A stretch of 21,558 bases of DNA, taken from positions 1-21,558 of the forward strand of contig CAUQYP010000055.1 in NCBI GenBank assembly GCA_963522035.1. The letters run 5' to 3'. Shown here one piece after another: positions 1 to 9,312 of this stretch. Under the pieces are notes generated by a model, which searched no databases, was not told where the DNA came from, and saw only the letters and a list, made by a program, of their open reading frames with translations. The translations under genes were made by a program, and so were the position numbers. The DNA comes from Noviherbaspirillum_A sp963522035. GTDB lineage: Bacteria; Pseudomonadota; Gammaproteobacteria; Burkholderiales; Burkholderiaceae_D. Within the stretch, counting starts at the first letter, position 1. Every line of letters begins with the position of its first letter.

Positions 1-657
1 CTGCCCGGCCAGGATGGCGCAGGCGCGGCGCGCCACCAGCGCGGGCGCGGCATTGGGCGCGCGGATCAGCGCGGCCGCCAACGCCGACTCGACCTGGTCC
101 AGCCCGTCAGGATGCTTGCCGAACAGCACCCGCGCCAGTGCATGCACGCCCACCAGCTCGCCGCGGAAGCTGATCAGGTTCAGGTAGGCTTCCAGGATCT
201 GGTCCTTGCGCCAGTCGCGCTCCAGCGACTGCGCGGCCAGCGCCTGCGCCACCTTGCGGGAGCCGCTGCGCGGGGCCGCGCCGCGCTTCAGGTCGGCGTC
301 GAGCAGGCCGGCCAGCTGCATCGTGATGGTGGAGGCGCCGCGGGTCCGGCTGTGCCATACGCTGCCCCAGGCCGCGGCAGCCACCGCGTCCCAGTCGACC
401 CCGGCATGCTGGTAGAAGCGCTTGTCCTCGGACGCCAGCAATGCCGCGCGCAGCGCCGGCGAGATGTCGGCCAGCGCAACCCACGGCAGCCGGCGCACGG
501 TGGCGTCGACCCGCACCTGCTGCAGCGGCGCGCCGTGGCGGTCGAAGAGCAGCGCGTCCGAGGGACGGTAAGCCGCGCGCACGTCGGCATGGGACGGCAG
601 TGCAGCGGCGGCGCACGGTACGCAGCAAAGGACGAGCGCGGCGAGCACGCGTTTCAC
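1..657 (-). CDS. pbpC: Penicillin-binding protein 1C (peptidoglycan glycosyltransferase/transpeptidase), 3' part missing
   Basis: This periplasmic, inner-membrane-anchored enzyme polymerises lipid II into glycan strands. Only the first 219 codons lie in the window; the rest of the protein, including the expected transpeptidase domain, is beyond the left edge. After a hydrophobic N-terminal anchor (about residues 4-20) comes a GT51 glycosyltransferase domain. Its motif SEDKRFYQHAGVDW carries the presumed catalytic Glu77, RGASTITMQLAGLL follows near residue 107, and QILEAYLN carries Glu156. The start is GTG at 657, because GGAGG lies 4 bases upstream and its GTGA overlaps the stop of the macroglobulin gene by 4 bases, indicating translational coupling. 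In many proteobacteria pbpC is co-transcribed with an alpha-2-macroglobulin gene, as here, which supports the PBP1C call over PBP1A or PBP1B. Confidence 0.9.
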   Translation of the reverse strand, partial: MKRVLAALVLCCVPCAAAALPSHADVRAAYRPSDALLFDRHGAPLQQVRVDATVRRLPWVALADISPALRAALLASEDKRFYQHAGVDWDAVAAAAWGSVWHSRTRGASTITMQLAGLLDADLKRGAAPRSGSRKVAQALAAQSLERDWRKDQILEAYLNLISFRGELVGVHALARVLFGKHPDGLDQVESALAAALIRAPNAAPALVARRACAILAGQ

Positions 658-3600
658 TTCACCTCCACCGCGGCATTCGGCGCCAGGCCGTGCATGTCGG
701 GCGCATACATCGCCTCGACCCGGCTCGGCGGCAGCTGGAATACGCCCGGGTTGTTCAGCCGCACCGTATAGCTGTAGCTGAATACGCCCTTGGGCACATA
801 GCTGTAATACGCACGCACGCTGTCGAAGCTGCGCTCCTCGTAGGCCAGCCGGGCTGCGTCCTGCGGCCGCTGGGCGCCAGCGGTCGCGGCTATCGCCGAG
901 TCGCGGCCCAGCCCGCTGCCGAGCACGGTGGCGCCGGCCGGCACCGGGTCGGTCAGCGCCACCTGCGTCATGTCGGCCTGCGCATCCACCTCCAGCGTGA
1001 TGCGCATGATGTCGCCGCGGCTGAGGGTGCCGGACTGCTTCTGGTCGACCATGGCGATGCTGCGCTGGATGCGGTAGCCGCTGGACCATGCCGCCGTCAA
1101 CGGCACCGCGGCCAGGCTTTGCAGCGTGACCCAGGGTTTGCCCGGTCCGTCCTGGGTCAGGGAGAGGCTGCCGCCCGGGGACGGCCCGTCTTTCCAGGGC
1201 AATGCGATGCGGCCCGGCTTGCCGCCGGCCCAGCCATGGCTGGCCGTGATGTCCGCCCCACCCTGCCGCAGCACCACCCCGGTCGCGCCACCCGGCGTCT
1301 CGGCCTCGAACGCGGCGGAAAACTTGCGCAGTGCCAGCGTGCCCCAGGCATTCGCGGTCGTGGTGTTCCAGTGGCCGCGCTGCTGCCGCCCGATTGCGCC
1401 GGTCAGCAGCCGGCCCATGTCGTCGCGCCATGCGGCATCGTCGACGGCCAGCAGCATCAGGCGCACCGCGTTGGCGTCGGCGCCTGCCATCAGCCAGAAC
1501 CAGCCGTCGCTCGCTTCGCTGGAAAAGCCCAGGCGGCTGCCCTGGAAGTTAAGCCGGGCGCGCAGTTCCTGGCCGGCTTCGGCCAGCCGTTGCGCATGGG
1601 ACGGCAGCCCTGGCGTGCGGCGCAGGATGGCGATCCAGTCCAGCAGTGCCGACGTCGGCCACAGGCCGGGCGTGATGTTGATCGCGTCCAGTCCGCGCGG
1701 CGGCAGCTTGCCGTAGCGCGACAGCGCCTCCAGCGCCGACAGGCGGCGCACGTCGGTGTCCTTCCTCGGCGCCCAGTCGTCGCCGGCGCCGATGCGGCCT
1801 TCGACGAAGGCCTGCAGGCCGCGCAGCATGCGCTCGCGGCTCTCTTCCGGCAGCGACCAGCCGGCCTCGTGCGCCAGCGCCAGCAGGTAGGCGCTCAGCA
1901 CCGGGTTGCCCGGCGTGTCGCCGCCGGTCGACGGGTAATAGCGCGCCAGCCCGTCGCCGTCGAGGTAGGAAGGCAGTTCCGCCGTCAGCTTCTGCCAGCC
2001 GGCATGGTCGTCCAGGCCCACCGCGCGCGACGCCTTCTGCTCCAGGCAGCTGTACGGATAGTCGCTGAAGTAGCGCCGCAGCCCGTCGGCCGCCCCGGCC
2101 AGCCCCGCAGCCAGCGAGACCGTGACGCCGCCGCGTCCCGGCAAGGCGCCAGCCGGCGGCGCCAGCGCAATGGTGCGGCTTTTATCCAGCTGGAACAGGG
2201 TCGCCTGCTGGACCGTGACCGGCACCGCCGGCAGCAGCTTCTGGCTGACCTTCAACGCGTCCTTCGCATTGGCGCCGCCGTCTTCCTGCGCACGCAGCTC
2301 CCATCCCAGCGCATCGCCGCTGGCTGGCGCGGTGACCTGCCATGCGAGTTCCTGCGCAGCGCCGGCGGCAAGCCTGACGCGGCGCGGCGCGGCTTCCAGC
2401 GGTTTGCCGTCGACCAGCGCGCTGACGCTGATGTCCATGGCCCTTTCAGCGCCGTTGCGTACCGTGGCCATCGCGCTGTAGCGGTCGCCCTGCCGCACCA
2501 GCGGCGGCAAGCCGGCTACCAGCTGCAAGTCCTGGGTCGTGCGTATGCTGACCGCGCCGTAGCCGTACAGCCCGGCGCCGCTGGTGGCGACCGCGACAAT
2601 GCGAAAGCCCGACAGCGCATCGTTCAGCGGCACTTCGACCTGCGCGCGGCCATCGGCGTCCAGCACCACCGCGGGTTGCCATAACAGAAGCGTGTCGAGC
2701 AGTTCGCGGGTCGATGCACGCCCGCCGCCGCCGCCCGGCGGTAAGGCTTTGCGCCCGTAATGGCGCTTGCCGACGATCTGCAGCTGCGCGGTGGCGGTCT
2801 GCACGCCGTAGCCGCGCCGCTGCAGCATCGCCGGCAGCAGGTTCCAGCTGTCGTTGGGCTGCAGCTCGAGCAGCGCTTCGTCGACTGCCGCCAGCGCCAC
2901 CTCGGCGCCGGCGGCGGGCCGGCCGTCGGGCAGGCTGACCTGCACCGTCGCCAGCGCCCGCCCGCGCACCGGGTAGCTGGCCTGCGGCGTGCTGACCCTG
3001 ACCGCCAGCTGGTGGCTGGCGGTGCCGACGCCGATCTCGGCGACGCCGAAGCGAAACGCCGGGCGCGCCAGGTCCACTGTCGGACCGGGCGCCTGGTAGG
3101 CGCGGAAGTCGGCCAGCCAGTTGCGCGGCTCGCGCCAGCCCCAGCGGAAGAACGAATACCATTTCACTTCACGCAGGCGCGGGCGCACCGCCAGCACCGA
3201 GACGTAGACGTTCGGCGCATAGGCAGCCGTCACCGGCACCCGGATCGCCGGCGAACTGCCGGACAGGGTGACCACGCTGGTCTGCAACACGCCCTCGCGT
3301 TCGACCGCGACCAGCGCGGTAGCCTCGCGAAACGGCATGCGCACCTGGAACACCGCGGTCTCGCCCGGCTGGTACTGCTTTTTTTCGGGCAGCACGTCGA
3401 TGCGGTCCTGGTTGCCGGCGCCGAACCAGTTGTCGTCCGAACCGCCGACCCAGACCGTGGCGGCGGCATGCGCCCGGCGCCCTGCCGCGTCGGTGACCGA
3501 CGCGCTCAGCACGACTTCGCCGGTCTGGCTGAACACGGCCTCGCATTGCAGCAGACCGCGCGCGTCCGACTTGCCGCTGCACAGGCGGCCCAGTTCGCGG

Positions 3601-6392
3601 CTGCTGCTGCTCTCCTCGTACGCATAGAACCCGCCCACCATGCGCTTGCGGTGCGAACTGCGTTCCTTCAGCATGCCGGTGATTTCCAGCGGCACGCCGG
3701 CCCGCGGCTTGCCGTCGAGGTCGAGGGCGACCGCGGTGAGCGTAATGTTCTTTTTCAGTGCTACCCAGGAACCGGTCCGGATGCCGGCGACCAGTGCCGC
3801 CGGCCACAGCGGCGTGCTCTGCGACACGGTCTGGATCTCGCCGTTCGGGTCGGCGAAATGCATTTCGCTCAGCATTTCCGACGCGCTTGCCAGCGCCGGC
3901 AGTTCGCGCACGACGGTGCTGCCGATGCCGTTGCGGTCCAGCTTTACCGGCAGCTTGTCGGCGACGATCCTGCGGTCGTCGCCGACGCCGTCGGCACTGC
4001 CGGCAAAACTGAAGTCGTCATAGCCGGCGAAGGCCAGCGCACGTTCGCGCAGCAGCGCGCTCAGGGTCACCGGCAGGCCTGACGCGCCGCCGCCGTTAAG
4101 GTAATTGAGCTGCAGCGTCAGCGGCACCTCGGACGGCGCCACCTGGGCAGCCTTGGGCGGGGCGATGCGGCCCTGCAGCAGCGGCAGGCGGAATTCCTCG
4201 ACCCGGAAACTGCCGCTGCGCATTGCGGAAGCCGATTGCGCATCCGTCTCCTCCGCCGCAGTTGCTGCAGAGGAGACCGGACCGCTGTCGAGGATCACGT
4301 CGTACCGCCCCAGTCTCGCCTGCGCCGGAATCGCGAACACGCTGTCGCTGGCGCCGCCGCCGCGCCAGCGCAGCGGAAATCGGTATTCCTGGCCGCTGCC
4401 CTGGTGCTGTATGCGCAGCCGGTCCGGCAGCCGGCTGGCCGGCAGCAGCGCCAGGCCGGCGCCGTTCTCGGCACGGACCAGGTGCTTCATCGACACCGTC
4501 TGCCCGGCCCGGAACAAGGTGCGGTCGAACACGGTATGCGCGCGCACGGTAGCGGGTAGCGCAGTGTCGGTGGGCAGGTTGAAGCGGAACGGTTCGATGC
4601 CGCTGTTCCAGCTCGACAGCGCGAACGCCATGTCGGCGCGGCCGTCGCGCCCGGTGGCCCGGGCGCTGACGAACAGGCCTTGCACCAAACGCTCTTCATA
4701 GCGTTGACTGCCGCAGTCGACATCGAGCTGCTGCGGCACCATGGCCACGCCGTCGGCGCCGGTTACCCCGCGCCACAGCGGCTTGCCGAAGCAATCCGAA
4801 ATGCGCACGTCGGCGCCGGCGACCGGCTTGCCGCCGTCCAGCGTAGTCACCCACACCGCGCCGTTTTCACGGCCCACCTTCAGGTGGACCGCGAGGTTGG
4901 TGACCAGCGCGCTGGTGCGCACATACATCGGCGCCGGCTTGCCCAGCAGCGCCGCGCCCAGCCGCTGCGACGCCAGCTCCATCACGTAGTAACCGGGGCC
5001 GGGCAAGGGCACGCCGATCACCTCGAACGGCCGCACTTGCTTCGCGCCGCCGTCCGGCGCGGGCAGCGCAACCTGGCGCACGCCGGCCTCACCAGCCAGC
5101 AGGCCGATGCTGCGGGTCTCGACCGGCTTGCCGCCGATGTCGACACTGAAGTCGTGATAACGGTTCAGCCGCGCCATCCAGGCCATGATGGCGGCGTCGC
5201 CCTCGATGCGCAGGCTGCCCACGGTGGGCGCAGCCTGGCCGTCGGCCATCAGCACGCGGGCATCGGCCTCGATGTTGCGAACGGTGACCGGCATGGCCGG
5301 CGCGTCGTCGAGCTCGATGATGCCGAACGGCGCCGCGGCGAACTTGGCCAGCGGCGGGTAGACCGCGGTCGGCACCCGCATCGGAAACAGGCTGGCGTTG
5401 GCCAGCGGCCGGCCGGCGTCGTCATGGAAGTCCGGCGGCAGTGTCAGCACCAGCATGCTGTTTTCGGGCAGCGGCGCCCTGAACGACAACTGGCTGACGA
5501 ATTCGTCGCCCGCCTCGCCGTCCGGCACTGGCGCAATGTTGCGACCGCCAGCAGACAGACTGACCTTCTGCGCCAGCGCCCGCGCGACCGGGGCGCTCAG
5601 CGACAGCCGCAACGACGACAGTGGGCCGCACGCCGCCTGCGCGTTTTCGCGGGCGCAACTGAAACTGGCGCTGAATGCGGCGCGCACCTTGTAATCGAAA
5701 TACTGCGGCTTGCTGGTGGCCACGCCGTCGGCGCCCGGCGTGCTGACGCCCTTGCCCCAGACCAGCCGCACCGCGGCCTCGTTGGGCAGGCGCTGGACAC
5801 ACTGCAGCGCGCTCAGGCGTTCGGCCGGCGCCGCCGGTTCAAACTTTTTCACCAGCGCGTCGCGCACCGGACCGGTGACCAGCCGCACCGGGATGCGTTC
5901 CTGCACGCCGGCAGCCTCGCACCAGGCGTTGGCCAACAGGCTTTCCACGCTGGCCGACCCGTTCTGCAGCAGCAGGAATACCTGTTCCTCGTCCAGCGCA
6001 TGGTGCGTGCGCGGCTGGATGCGCACTACCGCCGGGCCGCCGGTCTGGAACCGAAAGGTCTTCGCACCGTCCACCGTCGCCCCGGACTGCAGCCGGAAGG
6101 CCGGCTTGAGCGTGAAGCTGCAGCGCACGCCGGGCGGCACGTCGCGGTCGAAGTCGAACACCCAGTTGCGTTCATCGGCCCAGCGGCCGCTGCCGGGCTC
6201 GCTGCAGGTCATGTCGAACGGCGCCGCCGCGCGCGCATCGCCAAAACCGACCGCCGCCTCGGAAAACGTGGCCCGCACCTGGCGCACATTGACCACTTCG
6301 CCCTGCGGCGAAAACTGGCTGACCGTGCCGGCCTGGGCCAGCGCGGACCAGGCCAGGAATGCGATGCAGGCCAGCGTGCGATGCATGTTCAT
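654..6392 (-). CDS. Bacterial alpha-2-macroglobulin (YfhM-like), thioester-containing
   Basis: A large periplasmic protease-trapping protein of 1912 residues, thought to protect the cell when the wall is breached and PBP1C is repairing it. An N-terminal signal peptide (MNMHRTLACIAFLAWSALAQA) ends in a signal-peptidase-I-like AQA-G site with no lipobox, unlike the lipoprotein form in E. coli. Macroglobulin-like beta domains follow. An A2M_N-type segment lies near residue 520 (KPVAGADVRISDCFGKPLWR), an A2M_N_2-type segment near 995 (DRIDVLPEKKQYQPGETAVF), and the A2M core near 1235 (LLLWQPAVVLDADGRAQVEV). The thioester motif CLEQ is intact at residues 1449-1452 inside YPYSCLEQKASR, so covalent trapping should be possible. 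The ATG at 6392 is preceded by GGAG about 7 bases upstream. The stop overlaps the pbpC start. Long open frames on the opposite strand are GC-bias shadows. Confidence 0.95.
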   Translation of the reverse strand: MNMHRTLACIAFLAWSALAQAGTVSQFSPQGEVVNVRQVRATFSEAAVGFGDARAAAPFDMTCSEPGSGRWADERNWVFDFDRDVPPGVRCSFTLKPAFRLQSGATVDGAKTFRFQTGGPAVVRIQPRTHHALDEEQVFLLLQNGSASVESLLANAWCEAAGVQERIPVRLVTGPVRDALVKKFEPAAPAERLSALQCVQRLPNEAAVRLVWGKGVSTPGADGVATSKPQYFDYKVRAAFSASFSCARENAQAACGPLSSLRLSLSAPVARALAQKVSLSAGGRNIAPVPDGEAGDEFVSQLSFRAPLPENSMLVLTLPPDFHDDAGRPLANASLFPMRVPTAVYPPLAKFAAAPFGIIELDDAPAMPVTVRNIEADARVLMADGQAAPTVGSLRIEGDAAIMAWMARLNRYHDFSVDIGGKPVETRSIGLLAGEAGVRQVALPAPDGGAKQVRPFEVIGVPLPGPGYYVMELASQRLGAALLGKPAPMYVRTSALVTNLAVHLKVGRENGAVWVTTLDGGKPVAGADVRISDCFGKPLWRGVTGADGVAMVPQQLDVDCGSQRYEERLVQGLFVSARATGRDGRADMAFALSSWNSGIEPFRFNLPTDTALPATVRAHTVFDRTLFRAGQTVSMKHLVRAENGAGLALLPASRLPDRLRIQHQGSGQEYRFPLRWRGGGASDSVFAIPAQARLGRYDVILDSGPVSSAATAAEETDAQSASAMRSGSFRVEEFRLPLLQGRIAPPKAAQVAPSEVPLTLQLNYLNGGGASGLPVTLSALLRERALAFAGYDDFSFAGSADGVGDDRRIVADKLPVKLDRNGIGSTVVRELPALASASEMLSEMHFADPNGEIQTVSQSTPLWPAALVAGIRTGSWVALKKNITLTAVALDLDGKPRAGVPLEITGMLKERSSHRKRMVGGFYAYEESSSSRELGRLCSGKSDARGLLQCEAVFSQTGEVVLSASVTDAAGRRAHAAATVWVGGSDDNWFGAGNQDRIDVLPEKKQYQPGETAVFQVRMPFREATALVAVEREGVLQTSVVTLSGSSPAIRVPVTAAYAPNVYVSVLAVRPRLREVKWYSFFRWGWREPRNWLADFRAYQAPGPTVDLARPAFRFGVAEIGVGTASHQLAVRVSTPQASYPVRGRALATVQVSLPDGRPAAGAEVALAAVDEALLELQPNDSWNLLPAMLQRRGYGVQTATAQLQIVGKRHYGRKALPPGGGGGRASTRELLDTLLLWQPAVVLDADGRAQVEVPLNDALSGFRIVAVATSGAGLYGYGAVSIRTTQDLQLVAGLPPLVRQGDRYSAMATVRNGAERAMDISVSALVDGKPLEAAPRRVRLAAGAAQELAWQVTAPASGDALGWELRAQEDGGANAKDALKVSQKLLPAVPVTVQQATLFQLDKSRTIALAPPAGALPGRGGVTVSLAAGLAGAADGLRRYFSDYPYSCLEQKASRAVGLDDHAGWQKLTAELPSYLDGDGLARYYPSTGGDTPGNPVLSAYLLALAHEAGWSLPEESRERMLRGLQAFVEGRIGAGDDWAPRKDTDVRRLSALEALSRYGKLPPRGLDAINITPGLWPTSALLDWIAILRRTPGLPSHAQRLAEAGQELRARLNFQGSRLGFSSEASDGWFWLMAGADANAVRLMLLAVDDAAWRDDMGRLLTGAIGRQQRGHWNTTTANAWGTLALRKFSAAFEAETPGGATGVVLRQGGADITASHGWAGGKPGRIALPWKDGPSPGGSLSLTQDGPGKPWVTLQSLAAVPLTAAWSSGYRIQRSIAMVDQKQSGTLSRGDIMRITLEVDAQADMTQVALTDPVPAGATVLGSGLGRDSAIAATAGAQRPQDAARLAYEERSFDSVRAYYSYVPKGVFSYSYTVRLNNPGVFQLPPSRVEAMYAPDMHGLAPNAAVEVK

Positions 6393-6511
6393 GCGGATTC
6401 TCCGTGTCTCGATGATTCGGGCTACAGGGCGGAAACCCTGCCTTTTCCAAGCGGCGCGGCGACCGTCTTTAAGATAAACTCCTGATTTTTCACGTTTTCG
6501 GAGCCTGACCC
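6393..6511. promoter_or_regulatory. Divergent intergenic region between the macroglobulin gene and the miaB operon
   Basis: This 119-base gap separates two divergent operons and should hold both promoters. On the plus strand a TAAGATAAACT string (6470-6480) resembles a sigma70 -10 region (TAAGAT). The only -35-like string, TTCCAA at 6445-6450, sits 19 bases away, so the spacing is poor. GGAG at 6499-6502 is the likely ribosome binding site of the downstream small gene. No convincing promoter was seen on the minus strand. Confidence 0.35.
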
Positions 6512-6874
6512 ATGCGGTCGCATCGCATCCTTCCCCGCTTTATTGCCTGCATCGCCCTGGGCCTGGCCCTCGCGGCGCCGGCCCATGCGCTGGACCGGCT
6601 GTTCCCGCCGCAGACCAAGCGCGGCGAAATGTCGAATGTCGACTTTCCTGCCGTAAAAATCAATGGTACCGAACGGAAACTGTCCGCCGGCGCGTGGATC
6701 AAGAACGAAAACAACACGATCGATATGCCCGTAACGCTGAGAGGCCGCCAGTTCATCGTGAATTACACCGAAGACGGCGAAGGCAACGTCAACCGGGTCT
6801 GGATACTGAGCCCGGCCGAAGCCGCCAAGCCCCTGCCGAAGCCGCAGTCGCAGTCGCCGTCGCAAACGCAATAA
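6512..6874 (+). CDS. Small secreted/periplasmic protein of unknown function upstream of miaB
   Basis: A 120-residue protein I do not recognise by name. It has a clear signal peptide: positively charged MRSHR, a hydrophobic core at about residues 9-22, and a cleavage site after AHA at residue 26. A compact domain of about 75 residues follows, with alternating charged and hydrophobic strand-like segments (NVDFPAVKINGTERKLSAGA, then DMPVTLRGRQFIVNY and NRVWILSP). The tail from residue 101 is a low-complexity stretch rich in Pro, Ser and Gln. There are no cysteines in the mature part and no catalytic motif was seen. The ATG has GGAG upstream at good spacing. Its stop lies 6 bases before miaB, so the two are probably co-transcribed. 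Codon use matches its neighbours, so it is likely a real vertically inherited gene. Confidence 0.8.
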   Translation: MRSHRILPRFIACIALGLALAAPAHALDRLFPPQTKRGEMSNVDFPAVKINGTERKLSAGAWIKNENNTIDMPVTLRGRQFIVNYTEDGEGNVNRVWILSPAEAAKPLPKPQSQSPSQTQ

Positions 6875-6880
6875 CATCCC

Positions 6881-8218
6881 ATGCAAAAAAAAGTTTTCAT
6901 CAAGACATTCGGCTGCCAGATGAACGAGTACGACTCGGACAAGATGGTGGACGTGCTCCATGAGGCCGACGGCTACGTCCGTACCGACACGCCGGACGAC
7001 GCCGACGTCATCCTGTTCAACACCTGCTCCGTGCGCGAAAAAGCCCAGGAGAAAGTATTTTCCGACCTCGGCCGCGTCAAGGAATTGAAACGCGCCAATC
7101 CCGGCCTGGTCATCGGCGTCGGCGGCTGCGTCGCCTCGCAGGAAGGCGACGCCATCGTCAGGCGCGCGCCGTATGTCGACCTGGTGTTCGGCCCGCAAAC
7201 CCTGCACCGGCTGCCGGCCATGCTGCAGCAGCGGCGCGACAGCGGGCGCTCGCAGGTCGACATCAGCTTCCCGGAAATCGAGAAGTTCGACCACCTGCCG
7301 CCAGCGAAAGTCGACGGCCCGACTGCGTTCGTCTCCATCATGGAAGGCTGCAGCAAGTACTGCAGCTATTGCGTGGTGCCCTACACCCGCGGCGAGGAAG
7401 TGTCGCGCCGCTTCGACGACGTGCTGGCCGAAGTGGCCGGGCTGGAAGCGCAGGGCGTGAAGGAAATCACGCTGCTGGGGCAGAACGTCAATGCCTACCG
7501 CGGCGAAATGGCCGATGGCGAGGTGGCCGACTTCGCGCTGCTGATCGAATACATTGCCGAGCTCGACGGTATCGAGCGCATCCGCTACGTCACCAGCCAC
7601 CCGAAGGAATTCACCCAGCGCCTGATCGACACCTACGCCCGGGTGCCCAAGCTGGTCAATCACCTGTACCTGCCGGCGCAGCACGGCGCGGACAAGGTGC
7701 TGGCGGCGATGAAACGCGGCTACACCGCGCTGGAATACAAGTCCATCATCCGCCGCCTGCGCGAAGTGCGGCCTGACATCAGCATTTCCTCCGACTTCAT
7801 CGTCGGCTTCCCGGGCGAGACCGACGCCGACTTCGAGGCCATGATGAAACTGATCAATGACATCGGCTACGACAACAGTTTTTCCTTCATCTTCAGCCCG
7901 CGCCCCGGCACGCCCGCGGCCAACCTGGAAGACGACACGCCTCACGACGTGAAGCAGCAACGGCTGATGCGCCTGCAGGCGGCGATTGCCGACAACACGC
8001 GGCGCATCAGCGACGCGATGGTGGGCACGGTCCAGCGCATCCTGGTGGAAGGGCCGTCGAAGAAGGACGCGCTGCAGTTCCAGGGCCGCACCGAGAACAA
8101 CCGGGTCGTCAATTTCGACGCCGGCCCGGACGGCGCGGGGCTGGTAGGCCGGATGCTGGACTTGCGCATCACCGAATCGTACGCATATTCACTGCGCGGC
8201 GAACTTGTAGCGCCCTGA
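6881..8218 (+). CDS. miaB: tRNA-2-methylthio-N6-isopentenyladenosine37 synthase MiaB
   Basis: A cytoplasmic radical-SAM methylthiotransferase that adds a methylthio group to i6A at position 37 of tRNAs reading UNN codons. It is 445 residues with the full family architecture. The N-terminal UPF0004 domain has Cys12, Cys49 and Cys83 for the auxiliary [4Fe-4S] cluster. The radical-SAM motif CSKYCSYC has Cys157, Cys161 and Cys164. A C-terminal TRAM domain begins at about residue 380. These cysteine positions match my recollection of the E. coli protein. The ATG at 6881 gives the conserved opening MQKKVFIKTFGCQMN; no strong Shine-Dalgarno is visible, consistent with coupling to the gene ending 6 bases upstream. 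Codons 2-4 form a run of eight A residues. It heads the conserved miaB-ybeZ-ybeY-ybeX-lnt series. Confidence 0.98.
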   Translation: MQKKVFIKTFGCQMNEYDSDKMVDVLHEADGYVRTDTPDDADVILFNTCSVREKAQEKVFSDLGRVKELKRANPGLVIGVGGCVASQEGDAIVRRAPYVDLVFGPQTLHRLPAMLQQRRDSGRSQVDISFPEIEKFDHLPPAKVDGPTAFVSIMEGCSKYCSYCVVPYTRGEEVSRRFDDVLAEVAGLEAQGVKEITLLGQNVNAYRGEMADGEVADFALLIEYIAELDGIERIRYVTSHPKEFTQRLIDTYARVPKLVNHLYLPAQHGADKVLAAMKRGYTALEYKSIIRRLREVRPDISISSDFIVGFPGETDADFEAMMKLINDIGYDNSFSFIFSPRPGTPAANLEDDTPHDVKQQRLMRLQAAIADNTRRISDAMVGTVQRILVEGPSKKDALQFQGRTENNRVVNFDAGPDGAGLVGRMLDLRITESYAYSLRGELVAP

Positions 8219-8262
8219 ACACTCTCTCTTCTAATAGTAAAGACTACCGACAAGACCCCGAC

Positions 8263-9312
8263 TTGAAGACCAAGACACCGCAGCAACCCATGCATTTCGA
8301 ACCGCAACCGGTCGACAACAACCGCCTCGCCCACCTGTGCGGGCCGATGGATGAAAACCTGCGCCAGATCTCGGCCGCGCTCGACGTCACGCTGTTCCGG
8401 CGCGGCGAACGGTTCATCGTTTCCGGCACGAATGCCGAGCGCGCGGTCGACATCCTGCAAAAGTTCTACGCAATCGCCGACAAGCCGGTCTCGGTCGAGG
8501 ATGTGCAGCTGGCGCTGGTCGAGCAGCGCGCCAACCTGGCGCAGGCGGTCGAGAAGCCGGCCATCCTGACCAAAAAGCCCGATCCGGACGCCGACGAACC
8601 GCCCGTGGTGGAAACCCCGGTGTTGAAAACCCGGCGCAGCGACCTGCGCGGCCGCACGCCGCACCAGAACCAGTACCTGAAGTCCATCCTCGAACATGAC
8701 GTCACCTTCGGCATCGGCCCGGCCGGCACCGGCAAGACCTACCTGGCGGTGGCCTGCGCGGTCGACGCGCTGGAACGCGACGCGGTCAAGCGCATCGTGC
8801 TGACGCGGCCGGCTGTGGAAGCCGGCGAACGGCTGGGTTTCCTGCCGGGCGACCTGGCGCAGAAGGTCGACCCCTACCTGCGCCCGCTGTACGACGCGCT
8901 GTACGACCTGATGGGCTTCGACCGGGTGCAAAAAATGTTCGAGAAGCAGGCCATCGAGATCGCGCCGCTGGCCTACATGCGCGGCCGCACGCTGAACCAT
9001 GCGTTCATCATCCTCGACGAGGCGCAGAACACCACGCCCGAGCAGATGAAGATGTTTCTCACGCGCATAGGCTTTGGCAGCAAGTCGGTGATCACCGGCG
9101 ATGTCACGCAGATCGACCTGCAGCGCAACCAGAAGTCCGGCCTGATCGACGCCGCGGCGGTGCTGAAGGACGTGCGCGGCATCGCCTTCACCCATTTCAA
9201 CAGCACCGACGTGGTCCGCCACCCGCTGGTGGCGCGCATCGTCGACGCCTACGAGTCGGCCGGCGAAGCCAGCGCCATTGCCGCGACATTCAGCAATGGC
9301 GCCAAAAAATAA
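8263..9312 (+). CDS. ybeZ: PhoH-like ATPase YbeZ
   Basis: A cytoplasmic P-loop ATPase of the PhoH family, genetically and physically linked to the endoribonuclease YbeY and proposed to act in RNA metabolism. It is 349 residues from a TTG start (LKTKTPQQP), or 340 from the in-frame ATG at 8290; neither has a good ribosome binding site, so the start is uncertain. The N-terminal third is the small KH-like region usual for YbeZ. Walker A is GPAGTGKT at residues 152-159 and Walker B is FIILDEAQN with Asp252-Glu253. It begins 44 bases after miaB, and its last 17 bases overlap ybeY, a conserved coupled arrangement. The phoH name is often used, but the protein is the YbeZ type and has no specific link to phosphate. 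Confidence 0.95.
   Translation: MKTKTPQQPMHFEPQPVDNNRLAHLCGPMDENLRQISAALDVTLFRRGERFIVSGTNAERAVDILQKFYAIADKPVSVEDVQLALVEQRANLAQAVEKPAILTKKPDPDADEPPVVETPVLKTRRSDLRGRTPHQNQYLKSILEHDVTFGIGPAGTGKTYLAVACAVDALERDAVKRIVLTRPAVEAGERLGFLPGDLAQKVDPYLRPLYDALYDLMGFDRVQKMFEKQAIEIAPLAYMRGRTLNHAFIILDEAQNTTPEQMKMFLTRIGFGSKSVITGDVTQIDLQRNQKSGLIDAAAVLKDVRGIAFTHFNSTDVVRHPLVARIVDAYESAGEASAIAATFSNGAKK

Noticed and set aside
441..6485. Long plus-strand open frames (441-2684, 2760-4082, 4680-6485) opposite the macroglobulin gene
   Set aside because: They lie antisense to a 1912-residue protein with clear family motifs, are Arg/Ala/Gly/His-rich with no recognisable domain, and are typical GC-bias shadows.
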